From the NCBI GenBank assembly GCA_030144725.1, contig JASKMD010000003.1:14900496-14964495 (forward strand): DNA of 64,000 bases, read 5' to 3'. The position numbers and the translations under genes are program-made. Source of the stretch: Haematococcus lacustris. Lineage: Eukaryota; Chlorophyta; Chlorophyceae; Chlamydomonadales; Haematococcaceae. How positions within the stretch are numbered: the stretch's first letter is position 1; every line of letters begins with the position of its first letter. The notes under the pieces were generated by a model that was given only the letters and a program-made list of their open reading frames with translations, did not search any database and was not told the DNA's origin. This document shows positions 1-18,598 of the stretch, piece by piece.

Positions 1-170
1 TTGCAAGGCGGTCTAAAATGCCCCACAGCAGCCAGGTGCAGCGGGGTGGTGCAGGGTAGTGCAGGGTGGAGCAGGGTGGTGCTTATGCAAGAGTGTGGCA
101 GAGGCTGAAGGAGTTACTCCTCCTTTCAACAGCTGCAGCTAGCACCAGCGGGGTGGCTGCACTGCTTCAG

Positions 171-1771
171 GTGCTCTACTCCAAGTTTGGCTTCATGTAC
201 ACTGACTTGAAGCTGTCAGGGCAAGACTACATCCTTATCAGGGAGGAAGACGTCATTGGCATCATGCCTAGATCGGGTGGGTTGAGGTGCAGGAGCCCCT
301 GCACAGGCCACATGCAGCCCTCGTCCAGCCCCCACCCAGCCCTTTCACCCACACTGCTTTCTCCTCCTATGGCTTGGTGTTTGTGAGCCAAGCTGTGCTG
401 CACTCCATGCACAAGAGGTGCATGTGCTGCTGGGACTTCCCTGCTGGGACATCGCCTGGCTCAGAGGGTGGCAGCCTGCGGCAACATGCTGCGCAGGTGC
501 ACAAGCAGAAGACATCCCAGACATGAAGCCCATGGCTGACCGGGTGCTCATCAAGGTAACCCAGCCCTGGGCTGAGTCTGCATGCTTGTACGGCAACTGA
601 TGTTTATGGGAGCATCCCATAGGAGCACCCTAACCCTGACCCTGGCCCAAACCCTATACCCTAGCTGTACCAAGGCAACGGATATCTCATAGGAGCATGT
701 TGTGTGACACCTTGGGCCATTGCTGTGATGTGACATGCTGGCATGCTGACACGCTGTGACACTTAATTGCCGTTGCTGTGATTCGCCTTGTTGCCGTGTT
801 GCTGCCTAGCAACCCGCCATCACGGTACCACTTTGCATGACTTGTCTTACCAGGCTCTCCCATTCACTATCCTGTGGGAGTGCTGATACAGCAACCAGCT
901 CCCCAGCCCCTGTGTCAATGACAGCATGCAACCTGACACCTGCTTCACATGTGGGCCCAAGGCCGCACCCTCCTTACACCCTCCCCTCCCCACTCCACCG
1001 CTGCAGCCCTGGCCCTGGCCCTACTCTTGACCCTGCAATGTGCCTTGATTCCTTTCGACATGACTCTGACGCCCCTGGTTTGCCCTGGTGCAGCACCCTT
1101 GCTGTGCTCCTGCTGATGGCTGTGGCTGCCTCAGGTGGAGCCCACAGCCGACATGACGGTGGGCGGCGTGGTGCTGCCTGAGTCTGCTAAGGAGAGGCCG
1201 CTCAGTGGCACCGTGGTGGCAGTGGGACCCGGCAAGTACGATGCAGCGGCAGAGGGCAAGCGCAAGGCTATGGTGGTGGGTGATGCGTTCCAATGGCTTC
1301 AGCTGTGTCATATGGCGCTGTGTGAAAAAAGGCATGCTGGCCCAAATACACACACCGTGGCCTCCTCAGCTGACTCAGTTCTGCATAGGAACCCACACAT
1401 CTCATCTTGGCCATGTTGCTGCCTTGCTAAGCGGGAAGCCTGGCTGAATGGGAAGCATGGCACGTCACTCATTTTGAGTGAGGTTTAAACATGGTGTGGC
1501 ACTGCAGGCTCATGGCGTGCCACTAGCTCAGATGCTGGCTGCTGCTGGTGGTCTTGCTCCTCACCTTGAACTCAGTGTGTTGCCTTTTCATCAGAGCCAG
1601 CATGTTGCAGTGAGCTGATGCCCTGTACTGCCCTGTGTCATGCACCCTACTGTGCAGCTGAAGGAGGGAGACCGCATCTTGTACTTCAAGTACGCTGGGG
1701 ACAACATGGAGACCCCTGACGGCACCAAGTACGTCGTGCTCAGGGAGGACGACGTGTTGTGCAAAGCGTAG
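171..1771 (+). CDS. CPN20: Chloroplast 20-kDa co-chaperonin (tandem GroES), 3' part
   Basis: Co-chaperonin that caps the chloroplast Cpn60 folding chamber; expected in the stroma. Four exons can be joined in frame: 171-276, 509-555, 1135-1275 and 1658-1771, each with AG/GT borders. The first gives the end of a GroES domain (motif DYILIREEDVIGIM), the second the junction and start of a second domain (KPMADRVLIK), the third its roof loop region (GGVVLPESAKERPLSGTVVA), the fourth the C-terminus (GDRILYFKYAGDNMETP ... VVLREDDV) and a TAG stop. Two GroES units in tandem are the hallmark of plant and algal CPN20 rather than single-domain CPN10. The transit peptide and first GroES half lie before the window. 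The exon at 171 opens after a good CAG acceptor. High confidence in family, good in exon borders. Confidence 0.9.
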
Positions 1772-2164
1772 AAGAGTATGCGATCACGGAGCGCGCGGAC
1801 TGCTGTTAGCGGGAAACCTCCTATCACAGCAGGTGGAAAAGGCCAACATCAGGCATCTACAAGGGGCTTGTGGACATGGACACGGCAGGGTCCACGATTT
1901 AGGCTCATCTGCATGTGGCCGGCCGGGTGTTGCTTGCATTGATCCTGGACGGTGGAAGAAAGAGCAAATCATAACCAAAAGGCAACCCGCATGCCCGCTG
2001 TTCAGTCCCAGTCTGAGAGAAACGATTCATGGAGAGTGATGATGACAATCGTCACCCTACACCCTGACAAGATGCGAGGGATATCAAGAGGTGCAAGCAC
2101 ATCCCTTCATTGCCCAGCATGGCCCGTTGTTGCATGCATTGTTCGGGTAGGGCCTTTTGCATCC

Positions 2165-2169
2165 TGTAA
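2165..2169 (+). terminator. Putative TGTAA polyadenylation signal for CPN20
   Basis: TGTAA is the usual polyadenylation signal of Chlamydomonas-type algae. This is the first TGTAA on the plus strand after the CPN20 stop, about 390 bases downstream. The remaining sequence to 2737 holds no recognised gene; it is the tail-to-tail spacer between CPN20 and the kinase gene. Confidence 0.5.
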
Positions 2170-2737
2170 TTAGGCCAGTCCATCGTCTTGCTAGGAAGAT
2201 AGCTTGTTTACTAATTCGTCCCACAAGTTTCACGACTGCCGTGGGATGTTTCTCGGCGGCTGTTTGGAGAGTTGCTGAGATGGCTGAGACATACATCTAC
2301 TGTAAACAGTCATGCTTGTTTCCTCGTATGGCTTACTCTTGTCAAGTTGTGGCAGGCCCAACCTTGCATGTGCCAGTGTGGCGTTCTTTGGAATGCATTC
2401 GGATCAAAACGGTTTGCACTAGTCACACATCCACAGCTGCTAGCTCACACCGCATTATTGTGATGACATTGATCATCATGATGCGAGGCAAAGTCCCAGC
2501 GTCGACCGCTGCTGATGCTGGCGGTATGCATGATGCCCTTGACGTGTGCTTCACCGTCATGCGCTGCTTCACATCCTTAGCAATCGAGTGCGCCTCTTCT
2601 GATAGAGGCGGCGCCTGCTATCCCAACATATGGAACGCCCGCGGCACCACGTCGATTTCCCAACCGCGTCAATTGGCCGCGAGGCTGCTTGGGGGCAGCA
2701 CCATGTCTTTGCAGGTGCGCGATGCCCAGGTAGTCGT

Positions 2738-10556
<7,819 letters not shown>

Positions 10557-10874
10557 TCAACTGTGCGCAGGTCAGCAGCTGCTAATGTTCCGCTGTTGCA
10601 AGTCTGGCTTCGAAGACGAGGCTCGCCGAATGTTTATTCGACTGTTTTCAAACGGTAAGGAAAAGAAAAGCGAAGGCGAGAAGCCAGCTGTATGAGACTG
10701 TCGTTGTTTCCTAGGATTGTATTAGTACAAGGTTTAGATTGATCTATCAGGTTGGTTGCTTTGGCGGTTTGGTGGTTGGTCTTTGAAATATGAAAACCTC
10801 AGGCAGAACGCCTCAAGAAAAACACGTTGGTTGAATATAATTGCATTGTGTTGTACATGCGGTAGCTGGTAGGG
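10557..10874. promoter_or_regulatory. Intergenic region upstream of the kinase gene, possibly bidirectional
   Basis: About 320 bases between the kinase ATG (minus strand) and the next plus-strand ORF. It must contain the kinase 5' UTR and core promoter. It is less GC-rich than its surroundings around 10680-10850, but no clear TATA box or factor site could be assigned. The bidirectional reading depends on the neighbouring ORF being real. Confidence 0.3.
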
Positions 10875-11402
10875 ATGGAGCTGACAACCCTCTCTCGAGT
10901 TCAATCCCTGACCCCCTCAAGTTTATTTCTGTTGCACAGCCAGCAGGGCTGTTTACACCATGTGTCGTATCTCACGCGAGCCAAGCTCAATGCGCCATTC
11001 AACAACCGCATCGCACCATGTCTCACATCATCCCCACAAGACCCAGTCGTCCACATTCGGGTGGCACAGGATCTTTCGACCAACTGCCCCTCCACACCAG
11101 GTGCTACCTGTGACCAAGGTACCAATGCATTAGAACTTCCAGGCGGAGTTGCAAGTACCATCTGGCAGCTGCAGTCCACCCAGCCACCTGCAAGTCTACC
11201 GGCAGCATGCAGGGCAGCACAGTGCATAGCACATGCGGAGGAGGTCCCATGCTTACCGTTAGCAGCTCCTGATGCAGCTGAGGTGCTAGCGCAACATCTG
11301 CTGTCCCCTGAGGCACGGCAGTTTCTCCGTGATGAACTGACGGAGCAGTTGCGACAGCGTACCAAAGCTTTCTCTGAAGCTGCATGGCAGGGCCTAGAGT
11401 GA
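10875..11402 (+). CDS. Unassigned ORF, 175 residues
   Basis: Open from an ATG at 10875 to a TGA at 11400-11402. The last 45 or so residues are acidic, helix-prone and gene-like (EVLAQHLLSPEARQFLRDEL, then TEQLRQRTKAFSEAAW), while the first half is compositionally plain. I do not recognise a family. It may be the last exon of a gene, a solo short gene head-to-head with the kinase gene, or part of a mobile element, because family B Fanzor debris starts about 20 bases after its stop. No TGTAA follows within the next few hundred bases. Confidence 0.35.
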   Translation: MELTTLSRVQSLTPSSLFLLHSQQGCLHHVSYLTRAKLNAPFNNRIAPCLTSSPQDPVVHIRVAQDLSTNCPSTPGATCDQGTNALELPGGVASTIWQLQSTQPPASLPAACRAAQCIAHAEEVPCLPLAAPDAAEVLAQHLLSPEARQFLRDELTEQLRQRTKAFSEAAWQGLE

Positions 11403-11423
11403 GAGGCCTCCTTGGCCATGCCG

Positions 11424-11545
11424 GCAGCCGCTTGCAGTGCCAGTGCGGTTGTGTGGCCAATGACGCTACATTTGTATTGTAGCTGAGTGAGGTTACCCAC
11501 AGACGACATCTTGTTCCATGTCAAACCAGTTGTCATCCCTGTGAG
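11424..11545 (-). repeat. Fanzor family B terminus (outer end facing right)
   Basis: The stretch ending TGTGAGAGAGGGAG is nearly the same as 43090-43230. Its core (GTAGCTGAGTGAGGTTACCC, then ACATCTTGTTCCATGT) is an imperfect inverted copy of the terminus starting at 11834 (ACATGGAACAACATGT ... CTCACTCAGCTAC). Read together, 11424-11900 carries two inverted ends of one family, about 410 bases apart. Confidence 0.65.
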
Positions 11546-11559
11546 AGAGGGAGTACTCT

Positions 11560-11815
11560 GCAGCCCGGTGCGGACTCTGCCTGGTCAGCCTGCGACCAGA
11601 TGTTCACCAGCTTGTAGCCCTGCTGGTACTCCTTGCCAGGAGGGTATCACCGACAGCACAGCCAGCCAGCTGCCTTTGAGCCCGGGCTTCTTGCTCGCTC
11701 ACCAACCAAGCGCACCAAGCATGTCAAGGCTGAGCGGGCAGCTGAACCCACCCAGCCCACCAAGGGCACAGGCCAAGGCAAAGGCAAGGCTGCCAGAATC
11801 TGCACCTTGAAATGA
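11560..11815. pseudogene. Rearranged Fanzor fragments (linker and C-terminal piece)
   Basis: Two unlike-oriented fragments are abutted. Bases 11560-11640 resemble 12066-12150, which is minus-strand Fanzor C-terminal coding sequence. Bases 11690-11815 read on the plus strand as the lysine-rich Fanzor linker (PTKRTKHVKAERAAEPTQPT, then GKGKAA), ending in a stop at 11813-11815. This is the same linker type as in the family A gene near 19.2 kb. The pieces cannot form one protein, so this is debris inside the family B locus. Confidence 0.6.
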
Positions 11816-11833
11816 AACCGTGAGCTCCCAATG

Positions 11834-12024
11834 AACAGGCAAACAAAACTCATTCAACATGGAACAACATGTTTGACTGTGGATTATCTCACTCAGCTAC
11901 TCCAAACAAGTTGAAGCATCCTCCCCACTCCGGTGGCACTCTTTCCCCCAAGACCACTGGGCACCTCATCAAAACTAACAGCTTAATGCTTGAAAGGCTA
12001 ACAGCCTGTGCAAACTACTAGGGC
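11834..12024 (+). repeat. Fanzor family B conserved 3' non-coding end
   Basis: Starts with ACAGGCAAACAAAACTCATT and runs to the Fanzor stop codon at 12025. Homologous stretches occur at 24573, 42935, 43655 and 57511 (plus strand) and 37960-38125 (minus strand). The copy at 43655-43885 keeps the whole stretch up to the coding end. Because it lies directly 3' of the coding sequence and is conserved, it is a candidate location for the guide (omega) RNA scaffold known from Fanzor and TnpB loci. The RNA role is inference. Confidence 0.6.
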
Positions 12025-12729
12025 CTACGCATTGTTGCGGGCCTGGCCATTGATGCCCCGCCAGTACTCTGCAGCCCGGTGCAGCCTCTGCCTAACCTTG
12101 GGCAGCCGGTCATTGACCAGCTTGTAGCGCTGATGGTACTTCTTGCCAATGAGGGGCAGGGCCTCCAGGTCCTTCCAGCTGCACAGCTCCAGGGGGCGCT
12201 GCTTGCTCTCCCCAATGCGCTGGAAGTTGAGGCACGGGTTGGTGTCCCGGTCCAGCCACCTGCCCCATGGGGGGGCCTGGGGTCGTGGCACTGGGCCAGG
12301 TGGGGGCTGGGCAGGGGGCTGGTCCTGGGCTGCGGGAGGGGGCTGGGCCTGGGCTGGGGGAGGGGGCTGGGCCTGGGCGTGGGCAGGGGCAGGGTCCTAA
12401 GCAAGGGGGACTGGGGGAGGGGCATGGGGGTCCTGGGCAGGGGCAGGGTGGTGCTGAGGTGGGGCAGGGTGGTGCTGAGGTGGGGCAGGAGGGGGGCTAG
12501 GCGGCACCTCATGGCACCATTTCAGGCCCCGCACACACTTAGCATGCCGCAGGCTCCAGACTGGGCGCACAAGTCGGTGGTTGACCTGGCCTGCTAGGGG
12601 TACCCAGTCTGCGGGCCTAGGCTGGTCAGGCGGGTTGTGCAGCTCACATGGCTGGCGGGCGTGCACAGACGAGCTGACACGGTGGTAGTGCCGCCTGGAC
12701 ACCCACTTCATGCTCTCCACCACCTGCAG
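12025..12729 (-). pseudogene. Fanzor family B gene, 3' part, frameshifted
   Basis: Fanzor proteins are eukaryotic TnpB-like RNA-guided nucleases. The C-terminal part (12291-12025) has the RuvC-III-like motif RWLDRDTNPCLNFQRIGES followed by RPLELCSW, and stops at TAG. The upstream part (about 12729-12400) has the segment RVSSSVHARQPCE, then RLVRPVWSLRHAKCVRGLKW, as in family A, but in another frame; the two are separated by a proline-rich stretch and a frame change near 12300-12400. Where family A has VDEHRTSRVSS this copy has VSRRHYHRVSSS, so the glutamate is not seen. Immediately 5' the reading runs into the pentamer array. I judge it non-functional. Confidence 0.7.
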
Positions 12730-12730
12730 G

Positions 12731-12800
12731 TCGGGTCGGGTCGGGTCGGGTCGGGTCGGGTCGGGTCGGGTCGGGTCGGGTCGGGTCGGGTCGGGTCGGG
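12731..12800. repeat. TCGGG pentamer array (14 units)
   Basis: Fourteen perfect TCGGG units sit at the Fanzor-side edge of the much longer GCGGG array and differ from it by one base per unit. They mark an older or separately homogenised edge of the same satellite. Confidence 0.95.
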
Positions 12801-15800
12801 GCGGGGCGGGGCGGGGCGGGGCGGGGCGGGGCGGGGCGGGGCGGGGCGGGGCGGGGCGGGGCGGGGCGGGGCGGGGCGGGGCGGGGCGGGGCGGGGCGGG
12901 GCGGGGCGGGGCGGGGCGGGGCGGGGCGGGGCGGGGCGGGGCGGGGCGGGGCGGGGCGGGGCGGGGCGGGGCGGGGCGGGGCGGGGCGGGGCGGGGCGGG
13001 GCGGGGCGGGGCGGGGCGGGGCGGGGCGGGGCGGGGCGGGGCGGGGCGGGGCGGGGCGGGGCGGGGCGGGGCGGGGCGGGGCGGGGCGGGGCGGGGCGGG
13101 GCGGGGCGGGGCGGGGCGGGGCGGGGCGGGGCGGGGCGGGGCGGGGCGGGGCGGGGCGGGGCGGGGCGGGGCGGGGCGGGGCGGGGCGGGGCGGGGCGGG
13201 GCGGGGCGGGGCGGGGCGGGGCGGGGCGGGGCGGGGCGGGGCGGGGCGGGGCGGGGCGGGGCGGGGCGGGGCGGGGCGGGGCGGGGCGGGGCGGGGCGGG
13301 GCGGGGCGGGGCGGGGCGGGGCGGGGCGGGGCGGGGCGGGGCGGGGCGGGGCGGGGCGGGGCGGGGCGGGGCGGGGCGGGGCGGGGCGGGGCGGGGCGGG
13401 GCGGGGCGGGGCGGGGCGGGGCGGGGCGGGGCGGGGCGGGGCGGGGCGGGGCGGGGCGGGGCGGGGCGGGGCGGGGCGGGGCGGGGCGGGGCGGGGCGGG
13501 GCGGGGCGGGGCGGGGCGGGGCGGGGCGGGGCGGGGCGGGGCGGGGCGGGGCGGGGCGGGGCGGGGCGGGGCGGGGCGGGGCGGGGCGGGGCGGGGCGGG
13601 GCGGGGCGGGGCGGGGCGGGGCGGGGCGGGGCGGGGCGGGGCGGGGCGGGGCGGGGCGGGGCGGGGCGGGGCGGGGCGGGGCGGGGCGGGGCGGGGCGGG
13701 GCGGGGCGGGGCGGGGCGGGGCGGGGCGGGGCGGGGCGGGGCGGGGCGGGGCGGGGCGGGGCGGGGCGGGGCGGGGCGGGGCGGGGCGGGGCGGGGCGGG
13801 GCGGGGCGGGGCGGGGCGGGGCGGGGCGGGGCGGGGCGGGGCGGGGCGGGGCGGGGCGGGGCGGGGCGGGGCGGGGCGGGGCGGGGCGGGGCGGGGCGGG
13901 GCGGGGCGGGGCGGGGCGGGGCGGGGCGGGGCGGGGCGGGGCGGGGCGGGGCGGGGCGGGGCGGGGCGGGGCGGGGCGGGGCGGGGCGGGGCGGGGCGGG
14001 GCGGGGCGGGGCGGGGCGGGGCGGGGCGGGGCGGGGCGGGGCGGGGCGGGGCGGGGCGGGGCGGGGCGGGGCGGGGCGGGGCGGGGCGGGGCGGGGCGGG
14101 GCGGGGCGGGGCGGGGCGGGGCGGGGCGGGGCGGGGCGGGGCGGGGCGGGGCGGGGCGGGGCGGGGCGGGGCGGGGCGGGGCGGGGCGGGGCGGGGCGGG
14201 GCGGGGCGGGGCGGGGCGGGGCGGGGCGGGGCGGGGCGGGGCGGGGCGGGGCGGGGCGGGGCGGGGCGGGGCGGGGCGGGGCGGGGCGGGGCGGGGCGGG
14301 GCGGGGCGGGGCGGGGCGGGGCGGGGCGGGGCGGGGCGGGGCGGGGCGGGGCGGGGCGGGGCGGGGCGGGGCGGGGCGGGGCGGGGCGGGGCGGGGCGGG
14401 GCGGGGCGGGGCGGGGCGGGGCGGGGCGGGGCGGGGCGGGGCGGGGCGGGGCGGGGCGGGGCGGGGCGGGGCGGGGCGGGGCGGGGCGGGGCGGGGCGGG
14501 GCGGGGCGGGGCGGGGCGGGGCGGGGCGGGGCGGGGCGGGGCGGGGCGGGGCGGGGCGGGGCGGGGCGGGGCGGGGCGGGGCGGGGCGGGGCGGGGCGGG
14601 GCGGGGCGGGGCGGGGCGGGGCGGGGCGGGGCGGGGCGGGGCGGGGCGGGGCGGGGCGGGGCGGGGCGGGGCGGGGCGGGGCGGGGCGGGGCGGGGCGGG
14701 GCGGGGCGGGGCGGGGCGGGGCGGGGCGGGGCGGGGCGGGGCGGGGCGGGGCGGGGCGGGGCGGGGCGGGGCGGGGCGGGGCGGGGCGGGGCGGGGCGGG
14801 GCGGGGCGGGGCGGGGCGGGGCGGGGCGGGGCGGGGCGGGGCGGGGCGGGGCGGGGCGGGGCGGGGCGGGGCGGGGCGGGGCGGGGCGGGGCGGGGCGGG
14901 GCGGGGCGGGGCGGGGCGGGGCGGGGCGGGGCGGGGCGGGGCGGGGCGGGGCGGGGCGGGGCGGGGCGGGGCGGGGCGGGGCGGGGCGGGGCGGGGCGGG
15001 GCGGGGCGGGGCGGGGCGGGGCGGGGCGGGGCGGGGCGGGGCGGGGCGGGGCGGGGCGGGGCGGGGCGGGGCGGGGCGGGGCGGGGCGGGGCGGGGCGGG
15101 GCGGGGCGGGGCGGGGCGGGGCGGGGCGGGGCGGGGCGGGGCGGGGCGGGGCGGGGCGGGGCGGGGCGGGGCGGGGCGGGGCGGGGCGGGGCGGGGCGGG
15201 GCGGGGCGGGGCGGGGCGGGGCGGGGCGGGGCGGGGCGGGGCGGGGCGGGGCGGGGCGGGGCGGGGCGGGGCGGGGCGGGGCGGGGCGGGGCGGGGCGGG
15301 GCGGGGCGGGGCGGGGCGGGGCGGGGCGGGGCGGGGCGGGGCGGGGCGGGGCGGGGCGGGGCGGGGCGGGGCGGGGCGGGGCGGGGCGGGGCGGGGCGGG
15401 GCGGGGCGGGGCGGGGCGGGGCGGGGCGGGGCGGGGCGGGGCGGGGCGGGGCGGGGCGGGGCGGGGCGGGGCGGGGCGGGGCGGGGCGGGGCGGGGCGGG
15501 GCGGGGCGGGGCGGGGCGGGGCGGGGCGGGGCGGGGCGGGGCGGGGCGGGGCGGGGCGGGGCGGGGCGGGGCGGGGCGGGGCGGGGCGGGGCGGGGCGGG
15601 GCGGGGCGGGGCGGGGCGGGGCGGGGCGGGGCGGGGCGGGGCGGGGCGGGGCGGGGCGGGGCGGGGCGGGGCGGGGCGGGGCGGGGCGGGGCGGGGCGGG
15701 GCGGGGCGGGGCGGGGCGGGGCGGGGCGGGGCGGGGCGGGGCGGGGCGGGGCGGGGCGGGGCGGGGCGGGGCGGGGCGGGGCGGGGCGGGGCGGGGCGGG

Positions 15801-17065
15801 GCGGGGCGGGGCGGGGCGGGGCGGGGCGGGGCGGGGCGGGGCGGGGCGGGGCGGGGCGGGGCGGGGCGGGGCGGGGCGGGGCGGGGCGGGGCGGGGCGGG
15901 GCGGGGCGGGGCGGGGCGGGGCGGGGCGGGGCGGGGCGGGGCGGGGCGGGGCGGGGCGGGGCGGGGCGGGGCGGGGCGGGGCGGGGCGGGGCGGGGCGGG
16001 GCGGGGCGGGGCGGGGCGGGGCGGGGCGGGGCGGGGCGGGGCGGGGCGGGGCGGGGCGGGGCGGGGCGGGGCGGGGCGGGGCGGGGCGGGGCGGGGCGGG
16101 GCGGGGCGGGGCGGGGCGGGGCGGGGCGGGGCGGGGCGGGGCGGGGCGGGGCGGGGCGGGGCGGGGCGGGGCGGGGCGGGGCGGGGCGGGGCGGGGCGGG
16201 GCGGGGCGGGGCGGGGCGGGGCGGGGCGGGGCGGGGCGGGGCGGGGCGGGGCGGGGCGGGGCGGGGCGGGGCGGGGCGGGGCGGGGCGGGGCGGGGCGGG
16301 GCGGGGCGGGGCGGGGCGGGGCGGGGCGGGGCGGGGCGGGGCGGGGCGGGGCGGGGCGGGGCGGGGCGGGGCGGGGCGGGGCGGGGCGGGGCGGGGCGGG
16401 GCGGGGCGGGGCGGGGCGGGGCGGGGCGGGGCGGGGCGGGGCGGGGCGGGGCGGGGCGGGGCGGGGCGGGGCGGGGCGGGGCGGGGCGGGGCGGGGCGGG
16501 GCGGGGCGGGGCGGGGCGGGGCGGGGCGGGGCGGGGCGGGGCGGGGCGGGGCGGGGCGGGGCGGGGCGGGGCGGGGCGGGGCGGGGCGGGGCGGGGCGGG
16601 GCGGGGCGGGGCGGGGCGGGGCGGGGCGGGGCGGGGCGGGGCGGGGCGGGGCGGGGCGGGGCGGGGCGGGGCGGGGCGGGGCGGGGCGGGGCGGGGCGGG
16701 GCGGGGCGGGGCGGGGCGGGGCGGGGCGGGGCGGGGCGGGGCGGGGCGGGGCGGGGCGGGGCGGGGCGGGGCGGGGCGGGGCGGGGCGGGGCGGGGCGGG
16801 GCGGGGCGGGGCGGGGCGGGGCGGGGCGGGGCGGGGCGGGGCGGGGCGGGGCGGGGCGGGGCGGGGCGGGGCGGGGCGGGGCGGGGCGGGGCGGGGCGGG
16901 GCGGGGCGGGGCGGGGCGGGGCGGGGCGGGGCGGGGCGGGGCGGGGCGGGGCGGGGCGGGGCGGGGCGGGGCGGGGCGGGGCGGGGCGGGGCGGGGCGGG
17001 GCGGGGCGGGGCGGGGCGGGGCGGGGCGGGGCGGGGCGGGGCGGGGCGGGGCGGGGCGGGGCGGG
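12801..17065. repeat. GCGGG pentamer satellite, about 853 perfect units
   Basis: By eye the run is uninterrupted from 12801 to 17065 (4,265 bases). The plus strand carries runs of four G every five bases, which favours G-quadruplex formation; the other strand is C-rich. Because a pentamer has no stop in any frame, it creates very long spurious reading frames (Pro-Arg-Pro-Ala-Pro on minus, Gly-Arg-Gly-Gly-Ala on plus). The length is only as reliable as the assembly. Confidence 0.95.
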
Positions 17066-17379
17066 GCCCCATCCGTCTCCACCCTACGGGCAAAGTCTGG
17101 ACTGGATAAATGGCTGTACTGGATAGACCGCTGCTAGTGGGGCAGGCTGTCAGCCTCAAACCTGGCCCTTCAGGGTGTCCTGGCCCAGGTGAGCCAGCAG
17201 GCCACGTAGCACCCTGTGATCGATGACAAAGTGCCGGGCCCGCACTCTGCGTCAATCTGAGCTGGGCTAAGATCAGACCGGGCTGCCTCCACAAGGCCAC
17301 GCAGGGCAGCCTTGATGACGCTGACCAAATCACTTCCTGCTCACCCTGTCCCTGCCCCTCATCATCTTGCTTCAGACAG
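17066..17379. other. Unassigned spacer between pentamer array and LINE
   Basis: About 310 bases of ordinary composition. No convincing coding motif was recognised on either strand. It may be the far flank of the family B Fanzor gene, but no RuvC-I motif could be found. Confidence 0.4.
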
Positions 17380-17765
17380 CTCTCTACAGAAGTTCGCACG
17401 AGCTTGACTAGGTTCAGGTTAGGCAACAGCGGTTTGGGGGTGGAGAAGGCTCGGTTTGAGGGGGTGACTTTCATTGATCGCACATGCACAAGATGCACAG
17501 AGGGGGTAGTGGATGACTCCATGCATTTCATCTTTGAGTGCACTGCCACGAGTTCCATCAGGGAGCAGCCGGAGTTTGCCATGACTTTACAGAACAATAA
17601 TGAGAACTTGCATGGCTTCATGTTGAGCCCATGTGCACCTTTGTTTGTGCACCTTGCTTTGAAGTGTGTTACAGAAAGTCCCGAACCCCTAGAGGGGGAG
17701 GGCGGCCAAGCAGCCTAACGGCTGACGGCTTAAGCGGTGTAAGCCACATCATCATCATCTTGCTG
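17380..17765 (+). mobile_element. 5'-truncated LINE, 3' end
   Basis: Encodes the C-terminus of a non-LTR retrotransposon polyprotein: GLGVEKARFEGVTFIDRTCT, a Cys/His segment RTCTRCTEGVVDDSMHFIFEC, then SIREQPEFAMTLQ and a stop at 17716-17718. The 3' UTR has GGCTGACGGCTTAAGCGGTG and ends in a short (CAT) run at 17746-17760, the typical microsatellite tail of LINEs. The same 3' end recurs at 25160-25480 (minus), 27930-28270 and 35810-36190. Confidence 0.75.
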
Positions 17766-18289
17766 CCCGCTGCCACAGCCTGTCCCTCGGCATTGAGATC
17801 TTGCAGCCCACAGCCACTGGCACCTACAGACCCGGGAATGCACAGCACACGCACGGCAGGACTTGATGTATTGAGTCGCAATGTCGCGTGGTGCACACTG
17901 CGTCGCGTCGTCAGGGGGGCTTAGCCTTCCGTCAAGCTTTGCGTCTTACCGGCTGCAATCTGTGCGGGGGAGACGGGGCGCTTGTGTTTCTTTTTCGGCG
18001 ACTTCACAGGGATTGAGCAGCATAATTGAAGCGGTGCCTCAGGTTGCCATGAAACCGGAGTGCCGGCAACGGGAGTGGGCCGGAAGTGATACCATTCCAT
18101 GACTTACTTGTGGCACTTTGTCAGAGCTTGAAGCTAGGGCTAGGTTACATGTTGGTTTTGATGAAAGTCCAGTGTCTCAGGAGGGAACGTGCGTAGCAGA
18201 CTGATAGCTTTCGCCACCAGGCCTAACAGTGTGGAGACGCCATGCCTGCGTCTGGCTCCGGGCTGTCTGTCTGGCTGCCTGTGTCAGGC
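17766..18289. other. No recognised feature
   Basis: Roughly 520 bases between the LINE tail and the 17-bp repeat. I see no credible exon or repeat here. Confidence 0.4.
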
Positions 18290-18584
18290 AGCTGGCTGTG
18301 TCAGGCAGCTGGCTGTGTCAGGCAGCTGGCAGCTGGCAGCTGGCTGTGTCAGGCAGCTGGCTGTGTCAGGCAGCTGGCAGCTGGCAGCTGGCTGTGTCAG
18401 GCAGCTGGCTGTGTCAGGCAGCTGGCTGTGTCAGGCAGCTGGCTGTGTCAGGCAGCTGGCTGTGTCAGGCAGCTGGCAGCTGGCAGCTGGCTGTGTCAGG
18501 CAGCTGGCTGTGTCAGGCAGCTGGCTGTGTCAGGCAGCTGGCTGTATCAGGCAGCTGCCTGTGTCAGGCAGCTGCCTGTGTCAG
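18290..18584. repeat. 17-bp tandem repeat
   Basis: About 16 units of CTGGCTGTGTCAGGCAG with shorter CAGCTGG insertions. It abuts the target-site repeat of the family A Fanzor element at 18585. Confidence 0.9.
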
Positions 18585-18598
18585 GCAGTTCTACAGCC

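Noticed and set aside
12731..17065. Resemblance to the human C9orf72 GGGGCC expansion
   Set aside because: The unit here is a pentamer GCGGG/TCGGG, not the hexamer, and lies in transposon debris; only the general G-quadruplex property is shared.
12397..17621. Very long open frames of about 1,500 codons on both strands
   Set aside because: They are produced by the stop-free GCGGG pentamer array. Both strands are open at once and the peptide is a pure pentamer translation; only the flanking Fanzor and LINE segments have meaning.
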